From: Clostridia bacterium
GTDB taxonomy: Bacteria; Bacillota; Clostridia; Christensenellales; UBA1242
Assembly (NCBI GenBank): GCA_017541375.1
Contig: JAFXZE010000005.1
Span: 369,919-433,918, forward strand
Reading direction: 5' to 3'
DNA length: 64,000 nt
In this document: positions 8,704 to 17,588 of the stretch, piece after piece
Layout: each line of letters opens with the position of its first letter
Numbering within the stretch: the stretch's first letter is position 1
Made by a program: the position numbers and the translations under genes
Notes under the pieces: generated by a model
What the model saw: only the letters and a program-made list of their open reading frames with translations
Told to the model about the DNA's origin: nothing
Database searches by the model: none

Positions 8704-11700
8704 ATGAAAAGCAGATTTTTGGCTGTGTTGGCGCTTTGTTTGGTGGCTCCATTTGTAGTTATATTCGGTGCGTGTAACGAAAACAATCCTGATGCAGACG
8801 AAGTTAGACTAACCAGTGTGCGCGTTGATGTAGCGAATGGTAGTTGGTGCGCGGGATTATTATCAAACAATGTGTTTACTCTAGATAATTATGATGCAAA
8901 TATATCCAGTTTTACAAAGTCTGATTTTGTGGTGACCGCAGAGTATTCGGATGGACAAACAAAGATTTTGGGTGCGGATGATAATTACACATTTACGGTG
9001 AATACTAATCCTGCTGGCGAAATAACCAAAAATGGTAAGATATATAGCATTTACAACATTATTATTGCGTATGGTGAAAATAGTCAGCACAATTTTGTGG
9101 TGCACAAACTAAAGTATGACCCGAGCACAGCGTTGGCTTTACCAATGTTGACAGGGTTGACTTTGGATAATACAATTGACGGTCGCACTACATATAGTGT
9201 GAATGATGCAAGCAATTTGATATATGATGGACTGGAAAAAAACATATTTGATTATGTATCAGCAGGAAATCAAACTCTAAAAAATTTGGTCGATAGTGAA
9301 AAAATTACAGTAGGAAGTAATGAATATGCTGCTACAGATGCAGGCATTTACTCTGTGTCTATTTGGCCAAGTGCTGGTTATAAATGGGCTGCAGCATTCC
9401 GCTCTGAGCCTATGATTGAAATCACTATAATGTGGGATATAAAGAAGGTTAGGCTTGATAGTCCTACTTTAGTAAATACACGTGTGCATTTTAGAGAAGA
9501 TAAAAACCCTGAGACAGGTGTGCTTGAGGCTGTGCCAGTAGCTCCGTTAGTTACTTTTGTTGGGGAACAACAAGAGTTTTTTGATGAGCTAACGAAGCAA
9601 ACCACCATTGGTAATTATAATGCAGTAATTTCTATCAAAAATGAATACACCAGAAATTACTATCTAGAAAGTGACGGAGAAGAAGTAACAAGTGTTGATT
9701 TGGGGGAATGGGAAATAGTACCGGGGACTCTAAATCAGTATTTGAATTCTGTTGATTTTATTACTATTATTAATAGCTTCACTTTTCCATATCAGGCTAA
9801 AGAATACACAGCGGATGAAATTTGCTCTATACTCGGCTTGGATGCTATAGACTCCAATTGGAATGAAAAAATTGAAATATCTATTCCTTCAAATACTGTA
9901 GAGGATGGCGTTGCTATCGATAATAAAAATGTTTCAGTCGAGGATGTGCGTCGTGGGGCTATCAGTGTTAGTGCAAAATCGAACGGCAGCTATTCATATA
10001 TTGATGAAGAAACTACAAGGATAATTCTTTTTAATATTACTCCATACGACATTACAAATAGCTATAGAGTAGGTGTTTCTGGTGTAAATCAATATTATGA
10101 ATATACTGGTGAAGCAATAAGCGTAAGCCCAATGCTCATGGTTGACTTTAATGACGTATCATCAGAAGATGAGGAATATGACCTTGATAGAAAAATCGAG
10201 ATTGGTTCACTATATTATGAAATAGCATATCCTGAAGAGGAAAATTATCTTGTTACTTTAGGGGCTAAACAAGGGACAATAACCCTAAAGAGTTATATTG
10301 AAAATGGACCCACTAAAGAATATTGCAATTTTACTGGTACATTTGGCTTTAGTTTTGAGATAGTATCTCAGATTTTACGTGTATCTAACTTCTCTTGGAT
10401 TGGTACAGAATTAACTTACAATGGCACCAATCAAAATGACTCAGTAGTTTTTTCTGTGGTGGGTACAGCTACTGATAGTACTGTGTATAGCGACATGATA
10501 GATGTAGCAATAACATTCACGACTAATGGAAATAAACCTACCACCGACTTAACCAACGCCGGCACATATGAGGCAAAAGCTACTCTTAGCCTAAAGGATG
10601 ATTATAGTAACGACTATACGCTAGTTTGTGAGGGACCAAATGACACAACTGTAGAGTATTACACAACGGATGTTGTGATAAAGCCAGCGTTAATTGGACA
10701 AGTAGGAGATGAGGTGAGTCAAGGGCTAGTTGGGGCTAGCATAGAAATTACACCTAGCGACAACAACATTAGTTATACTGGTAGTCCCGCATCGCCTAGA
10801 CTAATTATTAAGGCTAACCTTAATGGCCAAGCTAAAGACTATACATTAAATAGTGATGACTACACTCTTTCGTACTATGAAAGAAACTATGGTGATGGAC
10901 CAGAATGGAAGCCTATTGAGGGTGAGATTATCGATGTGGGGAGTTACTATGTAGAGATAAATTACAGCGGAAACTTTGCTAGTTTCTATAATGATCAACA
11001 AGGATATTCTCACTCAGATTATTTTACATTTGATATAGAAAAAGTTACATTTGCCGATAATAATTATGAAGACGTTTTAGACATCACATGGCCTACAGTG
11101 TCGAGCTACATTTGGTCTAACAATGCTACAGTAGGAGAAAATGGTGGCGCTATTACAATAAGCAATAGTAGAGATGAAGAACCTTATTTCACACTAAGTA
11201 GTTTGGAGAATAATCTAGCAACAGTTGTAGCGCATTTTAGAAACTATGAAGATGTGACGAAAACAGATATCGAAGTAACTTATGAAAGTTGGTTTGATAG
11301 CGTTGTTTTAAATGGCGTTTCGTTCAATAATGATAAAGAGCTTGAATATGAATTAGACTTTACTGACTTGAATAATTTATCATCGCTATCTATTGGGGAT
11401 GTGATTGATTTTGAATTTGACAGCTCAAAATACACTGTATTTGAAAAATTCTTATACATAGACAATGAAAATAATAGCACTTCAGCTTCGATAAAGCATA
11501 CCACAAACAATACAGTACATTATGTGGGTGGATTTGCAGAAGATAATAATAACAATAGATATAACGAAATAGGATATGAGCTATATATCGCTGAAGCAGA
11601 TAGCGATGCTGATGTGAATAACTTAATGTACAATTGGTTAGCTAGAAAATCATTTACTATTGATAAATTGGGGTGCTTTGCTGCGCTAGAATATAGAAAT

Positions 11701-12807
11701 TCTGATGATACGCCTGACTTAAATTACCTAGCTCAAAACACTCTAGAAGAAGAAAGTTGGGTTGTTAATGCTAGTCAAAAACTGTACATAGAGCTAAACA
11801 ATGGTTTTGAGCTAAACTATGACCTAGTAAATGGCAACTTGGTAACTAGAAAAGAAACTAAAACATCTACATTAGAGTTAACTAATGATGGACTATTTAC
11901 TCAAGTAATAGTGTATATATATCATGAAAACTCCACTTTAGTGTATACACTCCACTACAACTTTGCCTACACGCCTACTCAATTGACAGGTAATATCGCC
12001 TACATCACTACTATTATCGAAGGCGAAGAGGATGAAGCTGTGGCTAGTACATTTGTATTTACTGAAGAAGAGATCGAATACACCGACCCCAACACGCAGG
12101 AGCTAATCTCTTACACCAATAAAAAGTTCTTTGTGTTGTACGGAGAACACCAGTTAGATGACTTAAATCAAGATAGTAGTTATGCTATGTTGAGTGGAAA
12201 CTGGTATTATGAAACGGCGGATGTGATTTGTGCTGAATTTGATGATTTTGAAATCTACTTTAAGATTGGTGAAAATGACACACTTACTATGCAAGTAGTT
12301 GATGAAGAAATCCTCTATACATATGAATATGAAATTAGTGGAGGGGACGGCTCAATTCCTATGACTGTAGCAATTTGTGAAGGCAACAAATATTTTGTGT
12401 GCTACAATATGACAGCTAATGATGTAAGTGTTGGCGTGCCTGCAATGAGCGCAGGAGAATGGGAGATGGACACTGACTATGACGACGGAAATCACATCAA
12501 AGCCCAAGTCTATGGGGCGTGGATTGGTTTTGATATGACTAGTGAAGTAACCCCATACATCCCAGAGACACCCAAATATGCTATAGTATTTAATGAAAAC
12601 AATATATTAACAGCAATGTTATATGATACGGGAAGTGCATATTTGTTTGCGGGAGATTTTACTGAAGAAAATTGGCAAGCAGGATTTCCAACTGACTTTG
12701 GTAATTGGGAACTAACAAATAATGACGAAAGCATTTCATTTAGCTTTGCTTTTAGTGAACTGCAGTTAATGATGGATGTTACAAATTTCGTTGATTTGAC
12801 TCAATAA
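8704..12807 (+). CDS. very large lipoprotein with MBG-like repeats
   Basis: A 1367-residue predicted lipoprotein. The signal peptide ends in a lipobox I-F-G-A-C, giving lipidation at about Cys24 and attachment to the outer face of the membrane. Scattered repeats carry the MBG landmarks (T-Y-N-G-T-N-Q, S-Y-T-G-S, D-V-G-S-Y-Y-V), but they are more diverged than in the 724 gene. The last 300 residues lack these motifs and are rich in Asp/Glu, Tyr and Trp. No enzymatic motif is recognised. AAGGAGG precedes the ATG, and the unit ends in a hairpin at 12815. Likely a surface stalk or binding protein (inference). Confidence 0.8.
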   Translation: MKSRFLAVLALCLVAPFVVIFGACNENNPDADEVRLTSVRVDVANGSWCAGLLSNNVFTLDNYDANISSFTKSDFVVTAEYSDGQTKILGADDNYTFTVNTNPAGEITKNGKIYSIYNIIIAYGENSQHNFVVHKLKYDPSTALALPMLTGLTLDNTIDGRTTYSVNDASNLIYDGLEKNIFDYVSAGNQTLKNLVDSEKITVGSNEYAATDAGIYSVSIWPSAGYKWAAAFRSEPMIEITIMWDIKKVRLDSPTLVNTRVHFREDKNPETGVLEAVPVAPLVTFVGEQQEFFDELTKQTTIGNYNAVISIKNEYTRNYYLESDGEEVTSVDLGEWEIVPGTLNQYLNSVDFITIINSFTFPYQAKEYTADEICSILGLDAIDSNWNEKIEISIPSNTVEDGVAIDNKNVSVEDVRRGAISVSAKSNGSYSYIDEETTRIILFNITPYDITNSYRVGVSGVNQYYEYTGEAISVSPMLMVDFNDVSSEDEEYDLDRKIEIGSLYYEIAYPEEENYLVTLGAKQGTITLKSYIENGPTKEYCNFTGTFGFSFEIVSQILRVSNFSWIGTELTYNGTNQNDSVVFSVVGTATDSTVYSDMIDVAITFTTNGNKPTTDLTNAGTYEAKATLSLKDDYSNDYTLVCEGPNDTTVEYYTTDVVIKPALIGQVGDEVSQGLVGASIEITPSDNNISYTGSPASPRLIIKANLNGQAKDYTLNSDDYTLSYYERNYGDGPEWKPIEGEIIDVGSYYVEINYSGNFASFYNDQQGYSHSDYFTFDIEKVTFADNNYEDVLDITWPTVSSYIWSNNATVGENGGAITISNSRDEEPYFTLSSLENNLATVVAHFRNYEDVTKTDIEVTYESWFDSVVLNGVSFNNDKELEYELDFTDLNNLSSLSIGDVIDFEFDSSKYTVFEKFLYIDNENNSTSASIKHTTNNTVHYVGGFAEDNNNNRYNEIGYELYIAEADSDADVNNLMYNWLARKSFTIDKLGCFAALEYRNSDDTPDLNYLAQNTLEEESWVVNASQKLYIELNNGFELNYDLVNGNLVTRKETKTSTLELTNDGLFTQVIVYIYHENSTLVYTLHYNFAYTPTQLTGNIAYITTIIEGEEDEAVASTFVFTEEEIEYTDPNTQELISYTNKKFFVLYGEHQLDDLNQDSSYAMLSGNWYYETADVICAEFDDFEIYFKIGENDTLTMQVVDEEILYTYEYEISGGDGSIPMTVAICEGNKYFVCYNMTANDVSVGVPAMSAGEWEMDTDYDDGNHIKAQVYGAWIGFDMTSEVTPYIPETPKYAIVFNENNILTAMLYDTGSAYLFAGDFTEENWQAGFPTDFGNWELTNNDESISFSFAFSELQLMMDVTNFVDLTQ

Positions 12808-12814
12808 TTTATAA

Positions 12815-12847
12815 AAAAACACATTAAGTATAGCTTAATGTGTTTTT
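12815..12847. terminator. bidirectional terminator
   Basis: Stem CACATTAAG paired with CTTAATGTG, with A/T runs on both sides. It lies between the convergent lipoprotein and small membrane protein genes and overlaps the stop region of the latter. Confidence 0.88.
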
Positions 12848-13215
12848 GTTTCGCTTAATTCATTTTCCAATTTTTGGATTTTTTGGGATATAAATTTGTA
12901 CTCATGTCGTAATGCATAATAAGGGGCAGAAGCAACAAGTGTAGATATAGCTAAAAATCCTAGCCCAATAGGGGACACTTGTAAAAAAGCAGATGATAGA
13001 TCATTTATATGACTATCTAATATTACAGTAAGAGTTATCCAGGTGATACTCGAAATTGTAGCAGTACCAGCTACCCTATAAATACAGCCTTTTTTGGCAG
13101 AGGCAAGTTTCTCTTTTGAGGGAATAATTGCCTTCAATTCTTCGATTTTTTTTTGTTTGTAACTAACATTACTATCGGTTAATTCCAAATATTGGTTTAA
13201 AGTGTATGTGCCCAT
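12835..13215 (-). CDS. small two-helix membrane protein, unknown
   Basis: A 126-residue protein that I do not recognise. A polar N-terminal 45 residues with a Lys/Glu-rich helix is followed by two hydrophobic segments (about 47-68 and 78-98) and a charged C-terminal helix ending K-I-Q-K-L-E-N-E-L, likely a short coiled coil. A TAGGAG site precedes the ATG. The plan (charged helix, two membrane spans, coiled-coil tail) recurs in the gene at 16748, suggesting a related function, but the sequence similarity is weak. Confidence 0.65.
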   Translation of the reverse strand: MGTYTLNQYLELTDSNVSYKQKKIEELKAIIPSKEKLASAKKGCIYRVAGTATISSITWITLTVILDSHINDLSSAFLQVSPIGLGFLAISTLVASAPYYALRHEYKFISQKIQKLENELSETKTH

Positions 13216-13287
13216 AAATTTTAGTTCTCCTATTTTTAAAGTAGCAAATTATTGGTTTAAAGTAGCGTTTGTAGTAAATTGAGTTAA

Positions 13288-13968
13288 TTATTTACATCTC
13301 ACTATCAGGCTTGATTTTGCGCCATTTAGCTCGATGAGTTTTTCCGAATTTGGATCTATAGCGCAACCCACCAGCACAATGTCACAATCTTTGCCCATAG
13401 CGTATATATTGGGTGTGGCTGATGGGGTAAGTATAAGGGAAGATGTAGTGTTTTTTTGGTTGATATCAACTCGCTCCATAGATGCGTCATAGTTTAGTGT
13501 AAGAGCCATTGGGGAATTGATTTCTAGATACCCAGCCATATTATATACATTCATTTCGTTTACTGTGCCATCAAACTCGATGTGGTTGTATGTGGGGCAG
13601 TCGGTGAGAGTGATTTTTTGGTAATCACCACTTATTTCGATGTTGTTTTCTCTATTATTAGGGAAAACAATTTGCACAAAAATGTGCCCTAAGGCATCAA
13701 AAGGGCGTTCTCCCTTTTGCTTGATGGGATAGAGGTTTATTTCTTTGTTGCGCCCATTAGAGATGTTTAAGCCAACAATTCGCGCTAAATCAATATTCAG
13801 ATCAGTGCGCACTTCAAGAGTGATTTTATCGGTGTCTACAAAATACGCTCTAAATTCATTTACTTTGTGAAGATTGAGGCAAAAGTCACGGCATTTGCCG
13901 ATAGTAACTTCTGTTTTATATATCATTTTAGGACCTAAATCATAGGTCCTTTTTTCGTCGCTAATCAT
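13288..13968 (-). CDS. hypothetical beta-rich protein
   Basis: A 226-residue cytosolic protein without signal peptide or membrane segment. It is rich in alternating Ile/Val/Asn/Thr strands from about residue 90 onward (N-I-E-I-S-G-D-Y, H-I-E-F-D-G-T-V, Y-L-E-I-N-S-P), a pattern typical of right-handed beta-helix or DUF4097-like repeats. No family can be named with confidence. It has a TAGGAGG site and its own promoter at 13990, and is followed closely by the small membrane-protein gene at 12835, 72 bases downstream. Confidence 0.7.
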   Translation of the reverse strand: MISDEKRTYDLGPKMIYKTEVTIGKCRDFCLNLHKVNEFRAYFVDTDKITLEVRTDLNIDLARIVGLNISNGRNKEINLYPIKQKGERPFDALGHIFVQIVFPNNRENNIEISGDYQKITLTDCPTYNHIEFDGTVNEMNVYNMAGYLEINSPMALTLNYDASMERVDINQKNTTSSLILTPSATPNIYAMGKDCDIVLVGCAIDPNSEKLIELNGAKSSLIVRCK

Positions 13969-13989
13969 TTTTTCCTCCTATTGTCATTT

Positions 13990-14018
13990 ATTTTATCAAA
14001 TGAATAGTGTTTAGTCAA
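13990..14018 (-). promoter_or_regulatory. promoter of the 226-residue protein gene
   Basis: Minus strand TTGACT (14013-14018), 17-base spacer, TAAAAT (13990-13995). Confidence 0.7.
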
Positions 14019-14025
14019 ATAATTT

Positions 14026-14382
14026 TTGTTGTTTTTATTGCTTAACTTCAAAATTATCTGTAAAAAATGTGGAAAAAATCGAACTGTAAAACCACACACA
14101 CTAAAAACTGGCGACAACATAGCTTTTTACGTAAATAGTGTAAAGACAAAAGAATATCAGACCAAGCGCCTTACAACAGTCGACAAAATGTCGGGAAAAA
14201 TTGAATTTGATACTACATACAACCAAATGTTGGGTATTCATCCAATCCTATTAGGTTGGCGGTGCAAAGTGGATCTACACTAGTATTTCACCAAATAATA
14301 GCTATTGAAGAAGATGAAACGGGCGCTTGGTGTTTTCAGACCAAAGGACTAAACAACTCTAGTGCTGATGCGTGGCGAATAG
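14026..14382 (+). pseudogene. decayed gene resembling a signal peptidase I-type (S26) protein
   Basis: The plus strand carries a short frame (14026-14283) ending early. A shifted frame from about 14241 continues the sense: V-F-H-Q-I-I-A-I-E near 14283, then F-Q-T-K-G-L-N-N near 14332. The first piece has T-G-D-N-I-A-F-Y. The order G-D-x-x-A-F, V-x-H-x-I-x-A-I and T-K-G-x-N-N resembles the conserved boxes of SipW-like signal peptidase I, with H-R changed to H-Q and G-D to G-L. There is no ribosome-binding site or start with support. I call it a frameshifted remnant; the family assignment is tentative. Confidence 0.45.
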
Positions 14383-14417
14383 AAAAAACAATGTGGAAAA
14401 ACCACATTGTTTTTTTA
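14383..14417. terminator. hairpin terminator
   Basis: Perfect stem AACAATGTGG/CCACATTGTT around an A5 loop, followed by a T7 run. It can terminate the decayed plus-strand gene. Confidence 0.8.
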
Positions 14418-14437
14418 TTAAGCATATAATTATATCG

Positions 14438-14845
14438 CTATACTGCTTGGCGCTTGGTTTCATATTTTACTTTGATTAGTGCTGGTGGAAATACTAGATA
14501 GTTTTCTCGCAACTCTTCTAATGGGGAGTTAGCGTTATTCTTTAGGTAGGTAACAGTGTCTTTTGCTTTTTGAGCAATATCTGCTTTTTTAGGTCGCCCT
14601 TTTAGTAGATTTTGCTTTTTGGTGCAGTTACCACGGTTATCTACACATGTGCCGTGCTTTTTATATTGTTTTATCCAACGAAGCAAAACGGCTTGGCAGG
14701 GAATATTGTATTTTTCTACCAACATTTTGCGCACTTGACGCTCTTTTTCGCTTCGTCCAAATTTTTTTGCTTCTTTGTATTCAGCCATAATGGCGTTCTT
14801 TTCTTCAATTGTCCAACGTTTGTATTGTTTCTTTCCTATATACAT
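14438..14845 (-). CDS. orphan transposase-like HTH protein (OrfA type)
   Basis: A 135-residue basic protein beginning with a helix-turn-helix of the kind found in the first reading frame of IS3-like transposases: W-T-I-E-E-K-N-A-I near residue 11, and a recognition region P-C-Q-A-V-L-L-R-W-I-K near 49-59. No second frame with a DDE catalytic domain follows, and no terminal inverted repeats were found. It is therefore either a remnant of an insertion sequence or a domesticated DNA-binding protein. An AAGGAGTG site precedes the ATG. It sits beside the decayed gene at 14026, consistent with a small scar of mobile DNA. Confidence 0.6.
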   Translation of the reverse strand: MYIGKKQYKRWTIEEKNAIMAEYKEAKKFGRSEKERQVRKMLVEKYNIPCQAVLLRWIKQYKKHGTCVDNRGNCTKKQNLLKGRPKKADIAQKAKDTVTYLKNNANSPLEELRENYLVFPPALIKVKYETKRQAV

Positions 14846-14950
14846 ATATTACACTCCTTGCTCCACTATTGTAGCGCAAAAAAATTATTTTGGCTAGTGT
14901 TTTTGATGAAATTTTTCAAAAATTTTTTTATTTTAGTAAAAAATTCAATA

Positions 14951-14980
14951 AAAAAATGCAATTTGATAAAATTGCATTTA
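14951..14980. terminator. bidirectional hairpin terminator
   Basis: Perfect stem AAATGCAATTT/AAATTGCATTT with loop GATA and A/T flanks. It lies just past the stop of the minus-strand gene at 15022. Confidence 0.8.
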
Positions 14981-15021
14981 TTTTTATATTTCGCTATATA
15001 TCGACAAAACTCTGCGCAAAA

Positions 15022-15321
15022 CTATTTTTTATACAAGCCCCAGCGTTGTTTTTCAGCTTGGATATCTATATATTTGTTTTGAGCGTATGAAAAAATAGCG
15101 ACAGCAGCTACATGCGCAGCAAACGCCCCCAAGCTAAGATAAACAGATAGTGGGTTAGTAGGATCTGCAATCTTTGTACCAGCTATAATAAAAGTTGCTG
15201 GAGCAGTCACAAGAGCTGCAGGAATTGCCCCAAATAGAATTGTTTTTTCACTTACGGGGAATTTGATTTGACTTAAAAATTCCCAATTTTTTTCTTTGTC
15301 TTTTTTATTTAATATACTCAT
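15022..15321 (-). CDS. small two-helix membrane protein, unknown
   Basis: A 99-residue protein I do not recognise. A charged N-terminus (KKDKEKN) is followed by two hydrophobic segments (about residues 28-48 and 57-79) and a short basic C-terminal tail. AAGGAAG precedes the ATG. It lies 54 bases downstream of the 170-residue membrane-associated gene at 15376 and shares its promoter, so the two are likely co-expressed. Confidence 0.6.
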   Translation of the reverse strand: MSILNKKDKEKNWEFLSQIKFPVSEKTILFGAIPAALVTAPATFIIAGTKIADPTNPLSVYLSLGAFAAHVAAVAIFSYAQNKYIDIQAEKQRWGLYKK

Positions 15322-15375
15322 TTTACATCTTCCTTATCTACTGTTATACACAAATAAAATGGGTGAGCCCCCACT

Positions 15376-15888
15376 TTATTTTTTAATTACTTCTTCATTT
15401 GCTTGTACAGTTTCTCTGACAGAGCCAGAACCAGCTACTATATCACTAAATTCTTTAGGATTTTCCTTTGCAGGTTTAACACGCAAAGGTTTTTTAATAA
15501 TAGCGCCAAGTTTTTTAGCTTTGTGGTTTTCAGCAGGTACTCTTGCTTTTTTACGCTTGCCAATATCAATACAAACTTTGTTACCCAATTCCCCAAGACC
15601 TAATCCTGTAGCAACTATAGCACCAAGTTTTAATAATGATTCAGGAGTAAATATTACTTTACCTGATTCCAAAACTGTGTACTCAAAGAATTGTGGATCT
15701 TTAGAAACCCCAAGTAAACATATAGCGAGCATACTACCAAGTAAACCTGCAGCTCTACTAGTTTCAGCTGCGTTTTCCCAGTCAATTTTGTCAAATTTTG
15801 ATTTAAAATCGCCAATTTTATCATTGATGATAGTTTTAATATCATCTAGACTAAACTTGTTTTTTAAAGAGCCTATCTTCCCTTTCAT
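15376..15888 (-). CDS. hypothetical membrane-associated protein
   Basis: A 170-residue protein of unknown family. The start at 15888 is chosen over 15942 because GGGAGG lies directly upstream of it, and because the promoter at 15914-15942 falls inside the longer frame. The first 45 residues are charged and helical. Two hydrophobic stretches follow (about 50-65 and 88-105), then a Lys/Pro-rich cytosolic tail. The gene at 15022 follows in the same direction. Confidence 0.6.
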   Translation of the reverse strand: MKGKIGSLKNKFSLDDIKTIINDKIGDFKSKFDKIDWENAAETSRAAGLLGSMLAICLLGVSKDPQFFEYTVLESGKVIFTPESLLKLGAIVATGLGLGELGNKVCIDIGKRKKARVPAENHKAKKLGAIIKKPLRVKPAKENPKEFSDIVAGSGSVRETVQANEEVIKK

Positions 15889-15913
15889 AACATACCTCCC
15901 TTTATACCTTGTA

Positions 15914-15942
15914 ATTTTATCACAAAAAGAAAAATATGTCAA
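15914..15942 (-). promoter_or_regulatory. promoter of the 15376/15022 pair
   Basis: Minus strand TTGACA (15937-15942), 17-base spacer, TAAAAT (15914-15919). Confidence 0.75.
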
Positions 15943-16000
15943 CTGATTTTAATATAAAAATTAAAAAATTGCCTAAAAAAAGCAACTTTAAATAAAAAAA

Positions 16001-16621
16001 CTACATATTTGGTATAATTTCTTCACTTTTTTGGTGATTTTTGGTGCCATATTTGCGCTCACGATAGTCCATATAACTATCGTACACTTTTTCTCCGCTT
16101 TCTGGGATAGTAAGATAGGTGGTATCAATTACATAATCATATTGTTCTAGGTTTAATGTGTCTATCTGATATAATTCCTTATATCGGTCGTTCTCCATCT
16201 TTTCTCGGGCGTTGAGATTGGCTATAGCTTCTGCTACGCTTATATTAGTTTTTTCTGTATCTCTTCCAGAACCTAATAAGCGTTTTGCTTGTTCATACTC
16301 AAGTATAGTGGTGTAAACTTTGTGGCTTTCTGGGATAAAGTAAAATCCTGTGCGCGATTCAAGTATAACATAGTCTCGTATTCGCTTACCACCCAATTCT
16401 TTTACTTTGTCATCAATTAGTTTGTCCACATCCAGTTCCATCTTAACGCGTTCTTTAGAGTCGGTGCATTTTTGGTTGAGTTCGTTTACATCCATGTTGT
16501 ATTCTTTTGCTATAGAGCGAAACATATCTCCCATGCTAAAACGCTCAAATCCATGTTCACTCTCCAAATGTTTGCTAATGGCAGATTTTCCACTGCAAGG
16601 TTTTCCGGCTATTGTAATCAT
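16001..16621 (-). CDS. cytidylate kinase-like P-loop kinase
   Basis: A 206-residue nucleoside monophosphate kinase-like protein. The Walker A loop is G-K-P-C-S-G-K-S (residues 6-13). It is followed by F-S-M-G-D-M-F-R (about 28-35), matching the NMP-binding G-D-x-F-R of the compact archaeal-type cytidylate kinase family. An Arg-rich lid region follows (G-S-G-R-D near 117-121, N-A-R-E-K near 137). It probably phosphorylates CMP/dCMP or a related substrate in the cytosol, but the substrate is not certain. A CGGAGG-type site and a perfect consensus promoter at 16640 precede it. Confidence 0.75.
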   Translation of the reverse strand: MITIAGKPCSGKSAISKHLESEHGFERFSMGDMFRSIAKEYNMDVNELNQKCTDSKERVKMELDVDKLIDDKVKELGGKRIRDYVILESRTGFYFIPESHKVYTTILEYEQAKRLLGSGRDTEKTNISVAEAIANLNAREKMENDRYKELYQIDTLNLEQYDYVIDTTYLTIPESGEKVYDSYMDYRERKYGTKNHQKSEEIIPNM

Positions 16622-16639
16622 ATTTTTACCTCCGCAGCC

Positions 16640-16668
16640 ATTATAAGGTGAGTGTCGAATTTTGTCAA
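16640..16668 (-). promoter_or_regulatory. sigma-A promoter, perfect consensus
   Basis: Minus strand TTGACA (16663-16668), 17-base spacer, TATAAT (16640-16645), driving the kinase gene. Confidence 0.85.
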
Positions 16669-16699
16669 ATAATTAGATAGAAAATTCTGGTGTTTGCTA

Positions 16700-16728
16700 G
16701 TGACAAAGTAACAGTTTTGTGGTATAAT
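16700..16728 (+). promoter_or_regulatory. promoter of the 216-residue membrane protein
   Basis: GTGACA (16700-16705), 17-base spacer, TATAAT (16723-16728). It is divergent from, and within 32 bases of, the kinase promoter. Confidence 0.7.
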
Positions 16729-16747
16729 CTAGCGGTAGGTGAATAAT

Positions 16748-17398
16748 ATGGATGATTGGTCAAAGTTGGATGGACTGAAAAAAAAATACGACAAAATGAT
16801 TGAAAAAAGGGAAAAAATTAAGAAAATATATGGTATATTTTCTTTAGGGGCTTTTGGTGGAGTTGGAGCACTGGCGAGTGCTATTGTAGCTGAACCCAAT
16901 TATCAAAAAGCAAAGGTGAAAGTAAATCAGCAATTGGTCGACTATGTAGAGACTACAAAGCAGGAATTGTATGACAAGTATTATGCTGTAAGGCATTATT
17001 TTGAGCTTTATCCCGATGCTACTGTGGATGAAAATGATTTTGCTGCTTTTTTGAGAGCTGTTTTTGTTAAGCGTGAGTTAGACTGGGTAGAAAAGAGAGG
17101 TGATACCTGGGTGGTGTGGGTAGGTGATAGTAAGCCGGAATATGTCGATTATGCTAATGATTATCTAGATGGAAAATTTGCCTATATATTAGATAATATC
17201 AAAGATATGCAAGACTATTCGATGACCGATTCTTTGAGTGACACTCTTACTATACCTACAGGTATAGGGGCAGGGCTTGGGGCTGTGGCTATGGTGGCAC
17301 TAAGCTATGGAATAACCAAATATCAATATAAAAAGCAATATGACATTATGCGCACTGAGATAGATAAATTAGAAGATAAACTATATTGGAATAAATAG
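16748..17398 (+). CDS. two-helix membrane protein with central soluble domain, unknown
   Basis: A 216-residue protein. The start at 16748 is preferred over a GTG at 16739 because TAGGTG sits at the right distance. A Lys-rich helix (1-28) is followed by a membrane segment (about 30-47), a soluble domain of about 120 residues with many Asp/Tyr/Trp, a second membrane segment (about 173-192) and a charged helix ending I-D-K-L-E-D-K-L-Y-W. Both termini probably face the cytosol, with the middle domain outside (inferred from charge). The family is unknown. Confidence 0.65.
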   Translation: MDDWSKLDGLKKKYDKMIEKREKIKKIYGIFSLGAFGGVGALASAIVAEPNYQKAKVKVNQQLVDYVETTKQELYDKYYAVRHYFELYPDATVDENDFAAFLRAVFVKRELDWVEKRGDTWVVWVGDSKPEYVDYANDYLDGKFAYILDNIKDMQDYSMTDSLSDTLTIPTGIGAGLGAVAMVALSYGITKYQYKKQYDIMRTEIDKLEDKLYWNK

Positions 17399-17416
17399 AT
17401 ATTGTTATGCTTTAGC

Positions 17417-17448
17417 AAAAAGTATATCCTGTATGGATATGCTTTTTT
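17417..17448 (+). terminator. hairpin terminator
   Basis: Stem AGTATATCC/GGATATGCT (one G-U pair) followed by TTTTTT, after the 216-residue membrane protein. Confidence 0.8.
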
Positions 17449-17456
17449 GTATTAAG

Positions 17457-17500
17457 GTGGAGCGCTTGACGCTCCCGCGATGCAGCGGCGTCGCTGCGAA
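17457..17500. repeat. GC-rich double-hairpin intergenic element, copy 2
   Basis: Two perfect GC-rich hairpins in tandem in otherwise AT-rich DNA: GGAGCG-CTTGA-CGCTCC (17459-17475) and GCAGCG-GCGT-CGCTGC (17482-17497). Bases 17477-17490 match 5522-5535 at 13 of 14 positions. This looks like a short dispersed extragenic palindromic element. Neither hairpin has a T run, so they are unlikely to be ordinary terminators. Confidence 0.55.
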
Positions 17501-17588
17501 GAAAAATATTTGTAAAATTTAGCATTAAAATGTGGCAAAATGTATTTTTTGTGATATACTAAACAAGATTAGAGGATAGGAGGTATCA

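Noticed and set aside
15296..15946. Long plus-strand open frame of 216 codons
   Set aside because: It is the complement of two genes on the minus strand that have ribosome-binding sites and a promoter. Its translation is low-complexity and it has no ribosome-binding site.
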